From Actinomycetota bacterium (GTDB lineage: Bacteria > Actinomycetota > Actinomycetes > Streptosporangiales > Streptosporangiaceae): DNA of 40,096 nt. How positions within the stretch are numbered: position 1 is the first letter of the stretch; every line of letters starts with the position of its first letter. The stretch covers positions 1 to 40,096 of the forward strand of contig JAJPIV010000097.1 in the NCBI GenBank assembly GCA_021324595.1. Direction: 5' to 3'. The position numbers and the translations under genes are program-made. Shown here piece after piece: positions 38,933 through 40,096 of this stretch. The notes beneath the pieces were generated by a model. It saw only the letters and a list, made by a program, of their open reading frames with translations. It was not told the origin of the DNA and did no database searches.

Positions 38933-39697
38933 ATGAGCAGGGAATCGTGCCAGGACGCGCCCGCCGAGGCCACGACCCCCGCGACCGCGGACGAAGCGCC
39001 GGCGCCCCGCCCGCAGGTGCCGCCGCAAGCCGCGCGGGGCAGGCCTGCGGGCAGGCGCCCGTCGCTGGGCGGCGGGATCCCGGCTCAGGAGCGCGAGCTC
39101 GGCGCCCAGGGCCGCCTGACGGTCCGGCGCCTGCTCGAGGCGGGCCTCGCCGAGTTCGACGAGCGCGGCTTCCAGGCGGTCAGGGTCGACGACGTCGTCC
39201 GCCGGGCCAAAACCTCGCACGGCACGTTCTACCTGTACTTCGCCAACAAGGACGACCTGTTCCGCACGCTGCTGCGGGACGCGCTGCACGACATGGAGCT
39301 GATCACCGACGAGTTCCCGGTGGTCACGGCCAACGAGGCGGGCCGGGCGGCGCTCCGCCGGTGGATCGGGAAGTTCACTGACACCTACGCTGCCCATGCC
39401 ACGGTGATCCGCATCCTCAGCCAGGCCGACATCGTCGGCGAGGAGGTCTACGGGGACGGGCTGCGGCTGCTGTTCCGGCTGTCGGAGGCGATCGCCCAGG
39501 GGATGACGGCCGGCGCCAAGGCCGGGCGCGGCGGCGCCGGCGACCAGCCCGGCCAGCACGCCGAGCTGACGGCCCTGGCCTGCCTGATGATGCTGGAGCG
39601 GATCAACTACCTGCTCAGCGTCGAGGTGCGGCTGCCGCGCGAGGAGATGATCGACCGGCTCGCCGCCATCATCTACGCGGCCTTCCACTCCTCCTGA
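38933..39697 (+). CDS. TetR-family transcriptional regulator
   Basis: A 254-residue repressor-type regulator. A disordered Pro/Ala/Arg-rich N-terminal extension of about 55 residues precedes the HTH (about 60-108): RLTVRRLLEAGLAEFDERGFQAVRVDDVVRRAKTSHGTFYLYFANKDDLF, with the recognition helix in TSHGTFYLYF. The remaining helical part has a basic break AGAKAGRGGAGDQPG. ATG 38933 sits behind a TANNNT -10, so the mRNA is probably leaderless. The frame runs further upstream without a better start. It ends 25 bases inside the convergent DoxX-like gene. Whether it controls the hopanoid operon about 1 kb away, the DoxX gene, or remote genes is not clear. Confidence 0.88.
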   Translation: MSRESCQDAPAEATTPATADEAPAPRPQVPPQAARGRPAGRRPSLGGGIPAQERELGAQGRLTVRRLLEAGLAEFDERGFQAVRVDDVVRRAKTSHGTFYLYFANKDDLFRTLLRDALHDMELITDEFPVVTANEAGRAALRRWIGKFTDTYAAHATVIRILSQADIVGEEVYGDGLRLLFRLSEAIAQGMTAGAKAGRGGAGDQPGQHAELTALACLMMLERINYLLSVEVRLPREEMIDRLAAIIYAAFHSS

Positions 39698-40096
39698 CCC
39701 CGCCCGCCGCCGCGCGGCACCCGGTCGGCGACCGCACCGGCGATCAGCCCGAGGCCGATGCCGAGCATCCACACGTCCTTGCTGATCGCGGTGCCGGCCT
39801 GGCTCGGCCAGATGCTGCCGGGCTTGCGCAGCTGCGGCGTCCGGGCGTACATGGCCAGCAGGCTCGCCGAGAACCCGGTCAGCGCGGCGCCGGCCAGCAG
39901 GCCGGGCACGACCGGCGCCAGCAGAGCCGACCCCACCGCGATCTCGCCCATGGCCAGCAGCCGGACGAACCTGGCGGGCGGAATGTCCTTCAGCGCGGGG
40001 AACGCGCGGCTGGCCATCCCGTGCAGCGCCTGCACCCTGGCCTCGTCGGCGTGCAGCTTCTCAAGGCCCGAGTGCAGGATGTAGCCCCCGGTCGCC
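39673..40096 (-). CDS. DoxX-family membrane protein, 5' end off the window
   Basis: The visible 140 residues form most of a four-helix membrane protein of the DoxX-like family: GGYILHSGLEKLHADEARVQALHGMASRAFPALKDIPPARFVRLLAMGEIAVGSALLAPVVPGLLAGAALTGFSASLLAMYARTPQLRKPGSIWPSQAGTAISKDVWMLGIGLGLIAGAVADR. The family is linked to oxidative and thiol stress in some actinobacteria. The frame is open through the right edge, so the start lies outside; the internal GTG at 40035 is unlikely to be the true start because the upstream sequence is still family-like. The 3' end overlaps the convergent tetR by 25 bases, unusual in this window. Confidence 0.8.
   Translation of the reverse strand, partial: ATGGYILHSGLEKLHADEARVQALHGMASRAFPALKDIPPARFVRLLAMGEIAVGSALLAPVVPGLLAGAALTGFSASLLAMYARTPQLRKPGSIWPSQAGTAISKDVWMLGIGLGLIAGAVADRVPRGGGRGQEEWKAA

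Overview
The window is very GC-rich, with strong G/C at third codon positions, frequent GTG starts, stop/start overlaps (ATGA, GTGA) and several apparent leaderless starts. It also carries a DUF397/helix-turn-helix-DUF5753 gene pair, a PucR regulator and an actinobacterial-style hopanoid cluster. Together these point to a chromosomal segment of a filamentous, high-GC actinomycete (Streptomyces/Streptosporangiales-like). No species can be named. No rRNA, tRNA, transposase, phage module or CRISPR array was seen.

Layout. (1) 1-5.0 kb: a peptide-type ABC transporter (permease cut by the left edge, plus its lipoprotein binding protein) and a YtcJ-like amidohydrolase, divergent from a TetR regulator across a compact back-to-back promoter. 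(2) 5.1-5.9 kb: a degenerate PP2C/SpoIIE-type phosphatase. (3) 6.2-11.1 kb: a DmpA/P1-family aminopeptidase translationally coupled to an APC amino-acid permease, divergent from a PucR regulator, with inverted repeats on the shared promoters; behind pucR is a shortened tyrosine-phosphatase gene. (4) 11.2-14.4 kb: a prolyl oligopeptidase and a nucleotidyltransferase-fold protein. (5) 14.5-18.8 kb: a small lipoprotein, then a sulfur/persulfide block (rhodanese, CstB-like persulfide dioxygenase-rhodanese with a frameshift, TauE/SafE exporter) followed by a PIG-L/LmbE deacetylase. Three copies of the inverted repeat ATACC-N6-GGTAT lie in this block, two around the rhodanese promoter and one on the PIG-L start. 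(6) 18.8-28.9 kb: mixed genes: secreted glycoside-hydrolase-like protein, DUF397/HTH pair, small membrane protein, PhyH dioxygenase, DUF72 protein, class B penicillin-binding protein, Sfp-type phosphopantetheinyl transferase, gamma-carbonic-anhydrase-like protein, and a secreted lysozyme-like protein. (7) 29.0-38.0 kb: a hopanoid operon on the minus strand, hpnC-hpnD-hpnE-polyprenyl diphosphate synthase-shc-hpnG/ispH fusion-hpnH, almost every junction overlapping. (8) 38.9-40.1 kb: a TetR regulator and a DoxX-like membrane protein running off the right edge.

How the genes work together. The hopanoid operon should take farnesyl diphosphate (made or supplemented by the embedded prenyl synthase) through HpnD, HpnC and HpnE to squalene. 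Shc then cyclises it to hopene, HpnH adds the adenosyl group and the HpnG half removes adenine. The same polypeptide as HpnG carries a complete IspH, the last MEP-pathway enzyme, so side-chain processing and precursor supply are physically linked. The sulfur block resembles the staphylococcal cst operon in gene content (PDO-rhodanese plus TauE) and operator style (CsoR-family-like). The unusual part is a thiol-type deacetylase carrying the same operator. No CsoR/CstR gene is in the window.

The strongest candidates for something not previously described are the HpnG-IspH fusion and the putative persulfide regulon that includes a PIG-L deacetylase. The frameshift in the persulfide dioxygenase needs checking against reads before any functional statement.
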